DNA from: Corynebacterium freiburgense
GTDB lineage: Bacteria; Actinomycetota; Actinomycetes; Mycobacteriales; Mycobacteriaceae
Direction: 5' to 3'
DNA: 64,000 nucleotides
NCBI RefSeq assembly: GCF_030408815.1
Contig: NZ_CP047355.1
Location: 2,480,001 to 2,544,000 of the forward strand
How positions within the stretch are numbered: the first letter of the stretch is position 1; every line of letters starts with the position of its first letter. A program made the position numbers and the translations under genes. The notes beneath the pieces are model-generated. The model worked only from the letters and a program-made list of their open reading frames with translations, ran no database searches and was not told the DNA's origin. Below are positions 43,653 to 52,472 of this stretch, piece after piece.

Positions 43653-44855
43653 CTAACGTGCGAGCTTTTTCAGGTTGACGTTCGGGTCACGCAGTTGTTC
43701 TGGGGCAACCACGATTCGCCGATCTATAATGCGTCTTGCAGCTCGTACCGCCATGCCGTTATCAATAGCTGCACAGCCAGCGAGCGTGCCGTCTGGGCGA
43801 ACACGGAACGCAACTTCAGGTTCCCCATGTTTGTTCGGGCGTAGTACCGTTTCGCCTTCTTCGGTCATCGAGCCCACACCTTCTACATGCACTCCGTATC
43901 GGTCTGTCCAAAACCAAGCTGCCCCATGTTGTGGAAGTTCCTGACCAGTAATTGATGCAGCAGCAGTTTGTGCTTCAAAAACTGCGGATTCCCAGTGCTC
44001 ATGCCGGCGTAACAATGTACCGTCTTCGTTTCGAGTGCGAGCGCAGTCCCCGATCGCCCAAATATTTTCTAGGCTTGTTCGTTGTGCATAATCAACGAGC
44101 ACGCCACCATCACAATCAAGGCCTGCACTTCGGGCCAGACGCTCTTCCGGCACGATCCCAACGGCAAGGAGCACATAGTCTGCCTGTACTGCATCGTGCC
44201 CATCGATTGTTATCGCATAACCATGCTCTGTGTGCTCAATGCTGGTAGTCAAACCAGTAATTGTGTGCACACCGTTGGCTTTGTGCAATGCGTGAAGACG
44301 TCGCGCCAGCTCTTCTCCAAGCGCCGGGACCAGAGCAATTGGCGCAGGGTCGATAAGTGTTACCTCAGCCCCTAACTCCCGTGCCGACGATGCAACCTCA
44401 GCGCCGATAAGACCAGCCCCAACGATTGCTAAATGCACACCTTTTGTAAGAACTTTTTTCAAATTCTCCGCGTCTTCGACCGTTCGAAGAACAAACACGG
44501 ACAAGTGCTCAAATGCTGGGATATTACGAGGTATCCCACCGGTGGCCAAAACCAAGTTGTCATAGCCCCTGGTACTACCATCTTCCATGACCAATTCACG
44601 GTTTTCAGGAGCTATACGACCCACCTGACCTCGAACGACATTAACGCCTTGCTCTTCATACCAACTGCGAGGCGCAAGAAGTAGCTGCTCAGCGTTTTTC
44701 TCACCTGACAGAATTTCTTTCGAAAGCGGTGGACGATCATACGGCAAGCCGTTCGGATCAATAATCGTAATTTCGCCTGCGTATCCGCGAGAACGTAATT
44801 CACTGGCCAGAGTAAATCCAGCAATACCGCCGCCAATAATCGTTGTTGAACTCAT
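43653..44855 (-). CDS. hcaD: Dioxygenase ferredoxin reductase (FAD/NADH)
   Basis: A 400-residue flavoprotein from ATG 44855 (MSSTTIIGGGIAGFTLASEL); an upstream in-frame start (44903) would overlap the ferredoxin gene. FAD site IIGGGIAG, NAD site IVGAGLIGAEVASSARELGAEVTLID, and the second FAD motif SLENIWAIGDCA. It passes electrons from NADH to the Rieske ferredoxin. Confidence 0.92.
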   Translation of the reverse strand: MSSTTIIGGGIAGFTLASELRSRGYAGEITIIDPNGLPYDRPPLSKEILSGEKNAEQLLLAPRSWYEEQGVNVVRGQVGRIAPENRELVMEDGSTRGYDNLVLATGGIPRNIPAFEHLSVFVLRTVEDAENLKKVLTKGVHLAIVGAGLIGAEVASSARELGAEVTLIDPAPIALVPALGEELARRLHALHKANGVHTITGLTTSIEHTEHGYAITIDGHDAVQADYVLLAVGIVPEERLARSAGLDCDGGVLVDYAQRTSLENIWAIGDCARTRNEDGTLLRRHEHWESAVFEAQTAAASITGQELPQHGAAWFWTDRYGVHVEGVGSMTEEGETVLRPNKHGEPEVAFRVRPDGTLAGCAAIDNGMAVRAARRIIDRRIVVAPEQLRDPNVNLKKLAR

Positions 44856-44875
44856 GGCAAAATCCACGCTCCTAC

Positions 44876-45211
44876 CTATGCCGAGGTTCCTGGATAAAGC
44901 CACACTTCATCACCGCGAAGCTCAACTTTGTGGGTAGTGGTGTCTTCCACCGCTGGCATACTCAGCACTTTTCCGGTTTTTAGGCAGAATTTTCCAGAGT
45001 GCAACGGACACTCAACTTCAGTGCCCTCAACCCACCCTTCTGCTAGGGACGCGTTGCCATGTGTACACACATCGTCAAGAGCATAAAACTCGTCATCTTC
45101 AGTACGGAATACGGCTATTGCGTTTTCCACACCACTTACATCAGATTCGATAACCGTACCTTCTTCTTGCTCAAAGTCATCGATCTCACCGATTTTTACT
45201 GGGTTATTCAT
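44876..45211 (-). CDS. hcaC: Rieske-type ferredoxin of the dioxygenase
   Basis: A 111-residue protein from ATG 45211 (MNNPVKIGEIDDFEQE), chosen because AAGGA lies upstream of it and it clears the large-subunit stop (45216). 2Fe-2S ligands: DDVCTHGNASL and VECPLHSGKFCLKTG (C-x-H ... C-x2-H). Soluble electron carrier between reductase and oxygenase. Confidence 0.93.
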   Translation of the reverse strand: MNNPVKIGEIDDFEQEEGTVIESDVSGVENAIAVFRTEDDEFYALDDVCTHGNASLAEGWVEGTEVECPLHSGKFCLKTGKVLSMPAVEDTTTHKVELRGDEVWLYPGTSA

Positions 45212-45215
45212 GGAG

Positions 45216-46550
45216 TCACATTCCTTTGGTCTCATGCCAAGCAGGGGTGGACATTAATTCGCGCCATCGTCGGTATACTCCGCGACCAGCAGCGTCGGAA
45301 TATAAACCCGAGGTTGTACCTGGGTAGTCATCGCGCTGAGTTTCTGTTCCCAATCCCATCTGATAGTTCAGCGCAGTGTTGCCAACCATAAATGCATGTG
45401 CATTGGCTTGGCACTCAGACCAGTTTTCGCCGTCATCTTGTTCGAAAATTCCGGAAGGCCCAAATGTGCGGAGATTATATAAACGTTGTGCACGCCGCAC
45501 ATCATCAGGCATTGATTTGTCCAGTACAGTCCAGGACCACACTTCCATTTTGTTAGGACCTTTTGGATGCCAAACGCGTATCGACCCATTCACCGGCAGG
45601 TAGGAAAAGTTCGGAAATACGGTCGCATGGCCGTTTGTGAGCGGCCCCATGACCTGTTCAGGCGAAAGGCGTTCCCTCAGGAATTCATAGTCGTAATACT
45701 CATGTACTGGTTGCGCATCAAAACGGTTTTTTGGATGCACCGGGAAACCTGCACCATGACCATGCTCATTTGTAAATTGCACACCTGTTCGCAGAGCAAT
45801 TTCTTTTTTCGGCCCTTTTCCGGATGGCGAAAGGACCATTAACGCCGAGGCATGCGACATATTAACGTGGTACCAGTCGGTCGCAAACTGCTCCGCCGCT
45901 AGCTTCCAGTTGCCTTCAAGCACCCATTTTGCAACACCGCCAACCACGCAAGTGCCCTCCGGGTCCCGGTCCATAAATGCGTCGATATACCATTTCATGT
46001 CACCCAGGGACTCTTCTAATGGCTCCGCATTTTCATCCCAATTAGCAAAAATTAAACCTTTGTATGACTCCACGCGAGGAACACTTACAAGGCCCCAATC
46101 CGCAGGATTAAAGTCGCTGGCATATGCCTCTCGAGCTGGAACATCAATAAGTTTGCCATCGAGATCATAGGCCCACCCGTGGTAGGTACAAATAAAGTTC
46201 TTTGTCGCACCTTCATCAGCACGACAAACCCGAGCACCACGATGTCGGCAATTATTCAATAGCACCCGAATTTCGCGTTTTTTATTCATCGTCGCGATAA
46301 CAGGGTCTTCGCCCATATAGGTTTGGAAAAAGTCACCAGGACGTTTGAATTGATCAGAATGAGCAATAAAAAGCCAGCTTCGTGCGAAAATCCTTCGCAT
46401 TTCCTGATCGTAGATGCGCTGGTCAGAAAAGATTCTCCGGTCTATTAAACCACCATCCGGATCTACCATACCGCTGACATCAAGGTTTCGATCTAAACCC
46501 TCAGGACGGGTGAGCCCCCCTCGAGGTATTGGATTACCAGTTGTACACAC
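45216..46550 (-). CDS. hcaE: Ring-hydroxylating dioxygenase large (alpha) subunit
   Basis: A 444-residue catalytic subunit, first in the operon (GTG start, AGGAGAAC ribosome site). Rieske centre: NCRHRGARVCRADEG...CTYHGWAYDLDG (C-x-H and C-x2-H). Mononuclear iron site: GNWKLAAEQFATDWYHVNMSHAS with the bridging Asp and two His. It inserts O2 into an aromatic ring. HcaE (3-phenylpropionate/cinnamate) is favoured because the downstream ring-cleavage enzyme is MhpB-like; biphenyl- or benzoate-like substrates cannot be excluded. Confidence 0.88.
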   Translation of the reverse strand: MCTTGNPIPRGGLTRPEGLDRNLDVSGMVDPDGGLIDRRIFSDQRIYDQEMRRIFARSWLFIAHSDQFKRPGDFFQTYMGEDPVIATMNKKREIRVLLNNCRHRGARVCRADEGATKNFICTYHGWAYDLDGKLIDVPAREAYASDFNPADWGLVSVPRVESYKGLIFANWDENAEPLEESLGDMKWYIDAFMDRDPEGTCVVGGVAKWVLEGNWKLAAEQFATDWYHVNMSHASALMVLSPSGKGPKKEIALRTGVQFTNEHGHGAGFPVHPKNRFDAQPVHEYYDYEFLRERLSPEQVMGPLTNGHATVFPNFSYLPVNGSIRVWHPKGPNKMEVWSWTVLDKSMPDDVRRAQRLYNLRTFGPSGIFEQDDGENWSECQANAHAFMVGNTALNYQMGLGTETQRDDYPGTTSGLYSDAAGRGVYRRWRELMSTPAWHETKGM

Positions 46551-46629
46551 GTTGTTCTCCTAAAACTGCCGCGGGACTGCACGACACCCCTTCACTGTGC
46601 CCCAAAACACAAGCCGTGTTCTAGTTCAC

Positions 46630-46646
46630 GTTCCGTAGAATGGAAC
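46630..46646. promoter_or_regulatory. IclR-type operator 1, before hcaE
   Basis: GTTCCGTAGAATGGAAC, flanked by AC/GT so that 46628-46648 continues the symmetry. It lies 80-96 bp upstream of the hcaE start. It shares GTTCC-N7-GGAAC with sites 2 and 3. Confidence 0.7.
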
Positions 46647-46845
46647 GTCTTCACCTTGGAAAAAGTAATTCACCCACCCCTACACCCCCTTGATTTTCAA
46701 CCTGCCCATACCGTGCCTAATGAACTAAGTTTTCAGCAGCTCACAGATTGCCAGCAAATAGTCTATTGACCACCTTTTTCATCAAAATTCAGGCGCACGA
46801 TTGGAGATGTATTCGGCTAAAAATTAATCTAAAACAACACGTCAC

Positions 46846-46862
46846 GTTCCATACAGTGGAAC
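46846..46862. promoter_or_regulatory. IclR-type operator 2, before iclR
   Basis: GTTCCATACAGTGGAAC, 67-83 bp upstream of the regulator ATG, so the regulator probably controls itself. Confidence 0.7.
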
Positions 46863-46929
46863 ATTTCATTTCGGCAAACCAACAGAATAACGCAAAATAT
46901 ATTCAATCAGCCCAAACAGGAAAGACCAC

Positions 46930-47718
46930 ATGAGCAGCCCAAAGAATTCCCCAGATACTCGCAGCTCTGTAGATAAAGCTTTTAGTTTACTGCGCAGTTT
47001 TAGCGATCACGACGCCGCAGGCGTTGGTGTTAGTGAACTTGCCCGCAGGGCTTGCCTTTCTAAATCAACAGCCCATCGCCTCCTTGCAACCCTTGTTGCC
47101 AATGGCGCCGTCGAGCGCTCCGGTGACTTTTACCGTCTCGGCCCTCTTTGTTTCGAATTGACTAGCGATCAGGGGACCCGTGCACACGATATGATTAGCG
47201 AGATTCTCACACCATTCCTCGCAGTTTTATTCGAACGCACGCGCCAGACCGTCCACCTCGCAACTCTCCAGGGGAACGAAGTTGTATACATAAATAAACT
47301 TTTTTCCGCTCGGCGAATCGCTAGCCCGTCTCGCATTGGTGGACGTGCTCCCGCCTATTGCACAGGCGTTGGAAAAGCAATGTTGGCTTGGGATTACGTG
47401 CGAGCAGAATCAACAATTGCTAGCGGGCTCCACCGTTGGACTCCATATACCATTACAGATCCTGAAGAATTCCGCGAAGAATTAGCGACAATCCGAAATG
47501 AAGGTATCGCTTACGATAGGCAAGAAATAGCACTCGGATTATCTTGTATCGCTGCCCCAATTTTTGGTCGAAACAACGAACCCATTGCGGCCATGTCAGT
47601 TTCTGGTGCATCCACCCAATTTAAGCCTGAAGAGCATGTCGCAGCGTTAAAACGAATCTGTGCTGCTGCCGGTCGAGCGGCCCTCGAACATCAACGAGAA
47701 TTCGAACAAACTGCATAA
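46930..47718 (+). CDS. IclR-family regulator of the aromatic catabolic cluster
   Basis: A 262-residue protein. The N-terminal winged HTH (about 12-70) reads SSVDKAFSLLRSF, VSELARRACLSKSTAHRLLATLVANGAVER. The effector domain (about 85-255) has TVHLATLQGNEVVYINKLF, GGRAPAYCTGVGKAMLA and EIALGLSCIAAPIFGRNNEPIAAMSVSG. Family members bind aromatic acids and act as activator or repressor of peripheral pathways (MhpR of E. coli is one). Divergent from the dioxygenase operon. Three shared palindromes mark its likely regulon. Confidence 0.92.
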   Translation: MSSPKNSPDTRSSVDKAFSLLRSFSDHDAAGVGVSELARRACLSKSTAHRLLATLVANGAVERSGDFYRLGPLCFELTSDQGTRAHDMISEILTPFLAVLFERTRQTVHLATLQGNEVVYINKLFSARRIASPSRIGGRAPAYCTGVGKAMLAWDYVRAESTIASGLHRWTPYTITDPEEFREELATIRNEGIAYDRQEIALGLSCIAAPIFGRNNEPIAAMSVSGASTQFKPEEHVAALKRICAAAGRAALEHQREFEQTA

Positions 47719-47737
47719 TCACTATTAAATTCACCGA

Positions 47738-47770
47738 AGCCCCATCGCAATCAAAGACTGCGTTGGGGCT
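47738..47770. terminator. Bidirectional terminator between iclR and mhpE
   Basis: AGCCCCA-tcGCA ... tGCgt-TGGGGCT hairpin in the 69-bp gap between the two convergent stops. Confidence 0.6.
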
Positions 47771-47787
47771 ACAGCATACTGCGCGGA

Positions 47788-48789
47788 CTATCCGTGAAGT
47801 GCCACCGCGACGTCGATAATCATGTCTTCTTGACCGCCAACGTAACCGCGTCGGCCTACCTCTGCAAGAATATCTGCGGTGGGAATATTGTAGCGCGCGG
47901 CCGCACGTTCAGCATGCAGAAGGAAGGAGTTATATACGCCCATCTGGCCTTGAATAATGGAACCTCTGTCCATCATCGGAAGACGCTCCACCATCGGCTT
48001 TAACACGTCTTCGGCGGCGCCTAGAATACCCTCTAAATCTACACCGTGCTTAATATCCAGGCGATCGAACGCTACGGCAAGCACTTCTGTCGGGGAATTA
48101 CCTGCACCTGCACCAAGTCCCGCCAAGGAGCCATCGATTTGCGACGCCCCTGCACGCACCGCTAGCACAGAGTTTGCAACCCCAAATGAAAGGTTTTGGT
48201 GGCCGTGAAAACCAACTTGTGCTTCTTCACCTATTTCATCGACCAAAGCTTTTACACGATCAGCAGCTTCTTCCATAATCAGCGAACCAGCAGAGTCAAC
48301 GACAAACACGCATTCGCAACCAGCATCAACCATAATTCGAGCTTGCTTAGCTAATTCCAATGGTTCAATTCGGTGCGAAAGCATAAGGAAACCACCAGTT
48401 TCCATGCCGAGTTCCCGAGCTGCCTGAAAATGCCTTATGGAAACATCAGCTTCCGTACAGTGCGTGGCAATTCGCACCATGCTTGCCCCTCGAGCATGTG
48501 CTTCCTTCAGATCCTCCACCGTGCCTAAACCAGGCAATAACAAGCAGGCAATCTTGGCAAACTTCGCTTCATCTACAGCCGCTGAAATTAAATCTAGATC
48601 AGGGACTTTTGAAAACCCGTAATTAAATGACGATCCACCAAGACCGTCACCGTGGGTGACTTCAATCATTTCAACAGAAGCGTTGTCTAGTGCTCGAACA
48701 ACATTCCGAACTTGCTCTTCAGTGTATTGATGGCGAACCGCATGGGAACCATCTCGTAAAGTTGTGTCATTAAGACGGATCTTGGTCAT
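47788..48789 (-). CDS. mhpE: 4-hydroxy-2-oxovalerate aldolase
   Basis: A 333-residue DRE-TIM enzyme: NDTTLRDGSHAVRHQYT (metal and catalytic Arg/Asp), FMLSHRIEP, FVVDSAGS, GFHGHQNLSFGVANS. It splits 4-hydroxy-2-oxovalerate into pyruvate and acetaldehyde, channelled to MhpF. The two genes abut with no gap (48789/48790). Last gene of the mhp operon. Confidence 0.95.
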   Translation of the reverse strand: MTKIRLNDTTLRDGSHAVRHQYTEEQVRNVVRALDNASVEMIEVTHGDGLGGSSFNYGFSKVPDLDLISAAVDEAKFAKIACLLLPGLGTVEDLKEAHARGASMVRIATHCTEADVSIRHFQAARELGMETGGFLMLSHRIEPLELAKQARIMVDAGCECVFVVDSAGSLIMEEAADRVKALVDEIGEEAQVGFHGHQNLSFGVANSVLAVRAGASQIDGSLAGLGAGAGNSPTEVLAVAFDRLDIKHGVDLEGILGAAEDVLKPMVERLPMMDRGSIIQGQMGVYNSFLLHAERAAARYNIPTADILAEVGRRGYVGGQEDMIIDVAVALHG

Positions 48790-49707
48790 TTATTTCCCCT
48801 CCTCTAAAAGTTCTACATACCGATCCGCCGTAGCAACCGCAGCTGCAGTGATAATATCCAGATTTCCTGCATATTCTGGCAAGTAGTCGGCGGCTCCTTT
48901 AACCTCAAGCAATACCGTGACACGGCCCCATCCATTCCACTCTGGGCGCGCATAATCAAACTGAGGTTCGGCCGTAAGCCGATAGCCCGGCACATATCCT
49001 TGGACCGTAGCAACCATTTCATCGATCGACTGACGCACACGATCCTGAAGTTCTCCAGGTTCCGCAGCCATCGCTGGCAATGAACAGTACACGGTATTAC
49101 GCATAAGCATGGGCGGATCAACAGGGTTCAAAATAAGAATTGCCTTCGCCCGCCGTGCACCACCAACAGCTTCAAGCGCGCGCGACGTCGTGTGCATAAA
49201 TTCGTCAATATTAGCGCGGGTTCCAGGACCGGCTGATTTTGAAGCTATTGACGCCACAATCTCCGCATATTCCACATCCACTATGCGCGACACTGCCGCA
49301 ACAATAGGTGTGGTTGCCTGCCCTCCGCAGGTAATCATATTGACATTATCAACAGTTTTTAGGGCATCGAGATTGACCGATGGGCAGAAGTACGGGCCCA
49401 CAGCAGCAGGTGTTAAATCGATAGCATGGATTCCTGCTTCTCGGTACTTCGGCGCATTAGCTTGATGCGCATAAGCTGATGTAGCTTCAAACACAAGGTC
49501 AGGAAGCTCCGTTTGCTCCAAAAGCCAATCAACGCCACCGGCAGAAGCGGTAACTCCAAGTTTTTCTGCCCGTGCCAAACCATCAGAGTTTGGATCGACA
49601 CCGATCATATATACCGGCTCTACATAACGAGAGTTTTTCCGCAATTTCATGAGCAGATCAGTTCCGATATTCCCCGGACCAATGACCGCTGCAGTGTATT
49701 TTTTCAT
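48790..49707 (-). CDS. mhpF: Acetaldehyde dehydrogenase (acylating)
   Basis: A 305-residue protein from ATG 49707 ([18 protein letters not shown]), preceded by GAGGAAA. NAD site [14 protein letters not shown]; catalytic Cys in [14 protein letters not shown] (about residue 125). It converts acetaldehyde to acetyl-CoA in complex with MhpE. Confidence 0.95.
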   Translation of the reverse strand: MKKYTAAVIGPGNIGTDLLMKLRKNSRYVEPVYMIGVDPNSDGLARAEKLGVTASAGGVDWLLEQTELPDLVFEATSAYAHQANAPKYREAGIHAIDLTPAAVGPYFCPSVNLDALKTVDNVNMITCGGQATTPIVAAVSRIVDVEYAEIVASIASKSAGPGTRANIDEFMHTTSRALEAVGGARRAKAILILNPVDPPMLMRNTVYCSLPAMAAEPGELQDRVRQSIDEMVATVQGYVPGYRLTAEPQFDYARPEWNGWGRVTVLLEVKGAADYLPEYAGNLDIITAAAVATADRYVELLEEGK

Positions 49708-49725
49708 GGGTGATTTCCTCAAACT

Positions 49726-50502
49726 TTATTGAAAATGCGCAGTTAAAGTCCCGAAAGGGCCATAATCCACAACTAAAGTCTCGCCAGATGTGACTGGGGC
49801 TGCGCCACAAAAGCTACCCGTGAGAATCACGTCACCTTTTTGTAAGGCCACACCTTGTTCGGCGAGGGTGTGCACCAACCAAACCAATGGATGTAATGGG
49901 TGGTCCATAACAGCCGCAGCGTGACCGCTGCCAACAACTTGACCTGCAATACTCATAGTTGCGCTGACGCTCAACAACTCATCAATGTTTATGGGCACTG
50001 GTTCTGTACCAAGAATTACCGCACCACACGAGGCATTATCAGCAACGGTATCCACGAGGCGAATATCCCAATCGCGTACACGCGAATCAATGATTTCCAC
50101 CGCCAGGTATATTCCCTCAATCGCCTCAGCTACCGCCTTAAAATCAGCATCTGCGCGCAGTGAAGATGCCAACTGAAATCCCAGTTCAGGCTCAACCTTC
50201 GGAGCAATAAAACGAGACACGTCTATCGCATCACCATCGGTGAACACCATCTGATCAGTAAAAAATCCAAAATCTGGACTATCAACGCCAAGTTGCTGCT
50301 GCATAGCTCGCGAGGTCAATCCAATTTTTCTACCAATAACTCTGTGGCCTGCGGCAACCAAAGCCTGTTCCTGATACTGCTGAATCTTATAAGCACCAGC
50401 TAGATCAAGCCCAGGTACAAGATTCCTAGGCGGATCAACTGCCTTTTTGGTGGTATAGGCCTGCAACAATTGCTCAGCAACTTCTTCGAGTGAGCGGTTC
50501 AT
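49726..50502 (-). CDS. mhpD: 2-hydroxypenta-2,4-dienoate hydratase
   Basis: A 258-residue hydratase/decarboxylase-family protein: VGRKIGLTSRAMQQQLGVDSPDFGF-like segment at about 70-95, FIAPKVEPELGF metal ligands, and LVWLVHTLAEQGVALQKGDVILTGSFCGA. It adds water to 2-hydroxypentadienoate to give 4-hydroxy-2-oxovalerate. Start overlaps mhpB by 4 bp. Confidence 0.93.
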   Translation of the reverse strand: MNRSLEEVAEQLLQAYTTKKAVDPPRNLVPGLDLAGAYKIQQYQEQALVAAGHRVIGRKIGLTSRAMQQQLGVDSPDFGFFTDQMVFTDGDAIDVSRFIAPKVEPELGFQLASSLRADADFKAVAEAIEGIYLAVEIIDSRVRDWDIRLVDTVADNASCGAVILGTEPVPINIDELLSVSATMSIAGQVVGSGHAAAVMDHPLHPLVWLVHTLAEQGVALQKGDVILTGSFCGAAPVTSGETLVVDYGPFGTLTAHFQ

Positions 50503-51449
50503 CGACGCTCCTCGGCAAGCATAATGCCAAAACCGGCAATAAACTCCTTAATGGGCCGGTAGTATTCATAGCTCACATCAAAGCCATCAGTTGCCGCATG
50601 TAAAGCCGAAAATGCCGCTACCCAGCTTCGGACTTCATGAGATGAATGCCCGGCGTCGATATCCATTTGGTCTGCTGTATACGCATCAAATCGTTCCGGC
50701 TCATTGGAAGCACAATCCTCCATAAACTTTCGATCCCATTCTGGGTTCAATTCCTGAATGGGAGCTTCACCTCGAGCAAATGCTTGGGCAGTGGTAATCA
50801 CCCGTTCTTGCCGGGCTTGCCTCGCTTCTTCGGTAGGATGCCGACCGTTCAATAGCAGTTTCTTTTGCTCATCTGTCGCAGTTACCCACTGCGGCACAGG
50901 CGGATCGTGGCTTAAACCTCCAGACGCAATAATAAGTACCTTTTTTCCATCTGCCTGAAGATGACGCAAAAACTCCCCGACTGTTTGTCCCATTTGACGC
51001 ACACGTTCCATTGGCACAAACGGACGAGCTAACCCATTTACATAGATAGGAATGACTGGTTTGGCCGCGATGTCACCATACAATATTTCCATCGGCTGTA
51101 CAGCACCATGGTCCAATTCCATACGGCGTGAAATCGCCATATCAATACCGCGATCCAACACAAATTGAGCAAGCTGCTCACTAAGCGCAGTAGGTACATC
51201 GAGCGGACCTGCTTGTGAATCATAATCCCCAACACCAAGTGCCTCATACCCCACGCAATAAGGTGGCATAAGATCGTAAAAGAACCCGTTATAGTGATCG
51301 GGCGAAAAAGTGACCACTAGATCAGGATCAAAAGCGCGCACTACGGAACGAACCCGATCAAATGCGATTTCTAATTCCTGGAGAATATCTGCTCCTGGAT
51401 CATTAATATGTAGAAGCGGGCTATGAGACATAGCGAGCAATTTAATCAT
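50499..51449 (-). CDS. mhpB: 2,3-dihydroxyphenylpropionate 1,2-dioxygenase (extradiol, LigB type)
   Basis: A 316-residue class III extradiol dioxygenase that opens the catechol ring meta. The N-terminus LAMSHSPLLHINDP has the iron-binding His; VTFSPDHYNGFFYDLMPP, MELDHGAVQPM and IIASGGLSHDPPVPQW are MhpB-specific stretches. It is the best clue that the pathway substrate has a propionate or acrylate side chain. Overlaps mhpD (4 bp) and mhpC (8 bp). Confidence 0.95.
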   Translation of the reverse strand: MIKLLAMSHSPLLHINDPGADILQELEIAFDRVRSVVRAFDPDLVVTFSPDHYNGFFYDLMPPYCVGYEALGVGDYDSQAGPLDVPTALSEQLAQFVLDRGIDMAISRRMELDHGAVQPMEILYGDIAAKPVIPIYVNGLARPFVPMERVRQMGQTVGEFLRHLQADGKKVLIIASGGLSHDPPVPQWVTATDEQKKLLLNGRHPTEEARQARQERVITTAQAFARGEAPIQELNPEWDRKFMEDCASNEPERFDAYTADQMDIDAGHSSHEVRSWVAAFSALHAATDGFDVSYEYYRPIKEFIAGFGIMLAEERR

Positions 51450-52311
51450 TGGTTTCTCCCAGGAGGAATTCGAGCTGAATCTTGTTAAAGGTGTCCGCGT
51501 CTTCGTACTGCGGCCAGTGTCCGCAATTTTCCATGACCGCTAGTTTGGCATTAGGAATTAGTTCTGAAATGCGCCGTCCTTCATCCACCGGGCCTGAAGG
51601 ATCCTTCGTGGTCCATAACACGAGTGCTGGTGCTTGAATTTCTTGTAGGTCTTGATCGGAGAGCATGTTTCGTTTCCGAATTTCCATGTTTTGCAGCGCC
51701 ATATTCATTTCACAAGCACGCTTCCAATCAGGTTGCTCGAAAATTCGCTGTCGAGTTCGAATTAAATCTGGAGTAACCATGCTTGGATCCGCCATTAACC
51801 ACTCGAGCCTCGCCTGAACCCGTTCCCAACTGGGATCTTCTGCAGCAGCCATTGACAATGTGTATAGGCGCTCCATCACCTGTGGATTTGCCATTGTTCC
51901 ACCCATTGTGTTCAACACAATGCGTTCTACACGCTCGGGATGCAATTGGGCTAAGCGTGCAGTTGTCCAACCGCCTAAGGACTCTCCAGAAAAAGAAGCC
52001 TTTTCTACACCTAAATGATCCATTACCGCAAGAACTTGCGCAATATAGTGCTTAATTTCAAGTGGGTGATCTGGTTTTGAGCTGTACCCATGACCAATAA
52101 AATCTATTGCATAGACATTAAAATGCTTCGAATGCGCTTGCAAATTTCTTACATACGCTTCCGCATGGCCGGTTATCCCATGAAGCAAAAATAATGTTGG
52201 TTTCTCTGGTGAACCGGCATGTAAATACCGGGTGCGATAACCTCCAGCTTCAATATAACCTTGGCTAAATTCCACTTCTGCAAGGTCATCCCAAACGCTC
52301 GTATATTCCAT
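51442..52311 (-). CDS. mhpC: Meta-cleavage product hydrolase (alpha/beta hydrolase)
   Basis: A 289-residue protein from ATG 52311 (MEYTSVWDDLAEVEFSQG), with GGAGA 5 bases upstream; the longer frame to 52413 would run through the operator. HGITGHAEAY oxyanion loop, nucleophile Ser in FSGESLGGWT, Asp in WTTKDPSG, His in ENCGHWPQYE. It cleaves the C-C bond of the ring-fission product, releasing 2-hydroxypentadienoate and succinate or fumarate. First gene of the mhp operon. Confidence 0.92.
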   Translation of the reverse strand: MEYTSVWDDLAEVEFSQGYIEAGGYRTRYLHAGSPEKPTLFLLHGITGHAEAYVRNLQAHSKHFNVYAIDFIGHGYSSKPDHPLEIKHYIAQVLAVMDHLGVEKASFSGESLGGWTTARLAQLHPERVERIVLNTMGGTMANPQVMERLYTLSMAAAEDPSWERVQARLEWLMADPSMVTPDLIRTRQRIFEQPDWKRACEMNMALQNMEIRKRNMLSDQDLQEIQAPALVLWTTKDPSGPVDEGRRISELIPNAKLAVMENCGHWPQYEDADTFNKIQLEFLLGETND

Positions 52312-52397
52312 AGTTTCTCCGATCAAAAAGCACAACATTTGCACACATCGTGATGTGCCACACACTTTGAGATCGTAAGGTTTCCGCCAAAAGAAAC

Positions 52398-52432
52398 GTA
52401 GGGCTCGTTCCATTGAATGGAACGAGCCCTAC
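52398..52432. promoter_or_regulatory. 35-bp perfect palindrome: operator 3 and probable ptrB terminator
   Basis: Two 17-bp perfect arms around one base. The centre is GTTCCATTGAATGGAAC (52407-52423), the third copy of the cluster operator, about 100 bp upstream of mhpC. On the minus strand the hairpin ends in GTTTCTTTTGG and lies 41 bp after the ptrB stop, so as RNA it can terminate the upstream operon. Confidence 0.7.
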
Positions 52433-52472
52433 AAGAAACGTATTGCGTTTGGGTTCCTATTTAGCTAACCGG

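Larger units (their letters stand above)
46551..46929. promoter_or_regulatory. Divergent control region of the dioxygenase operon and iclR
   Basis: A 379-bp gap with both promoters. Two operator-type palindromes sit at 46630-46646 and 46846-46862 (listed separately). AACAC-aagcc-GTGTT (46606-46620) is a further inverted repeat. No gene is seen. Confidence 0.6.
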
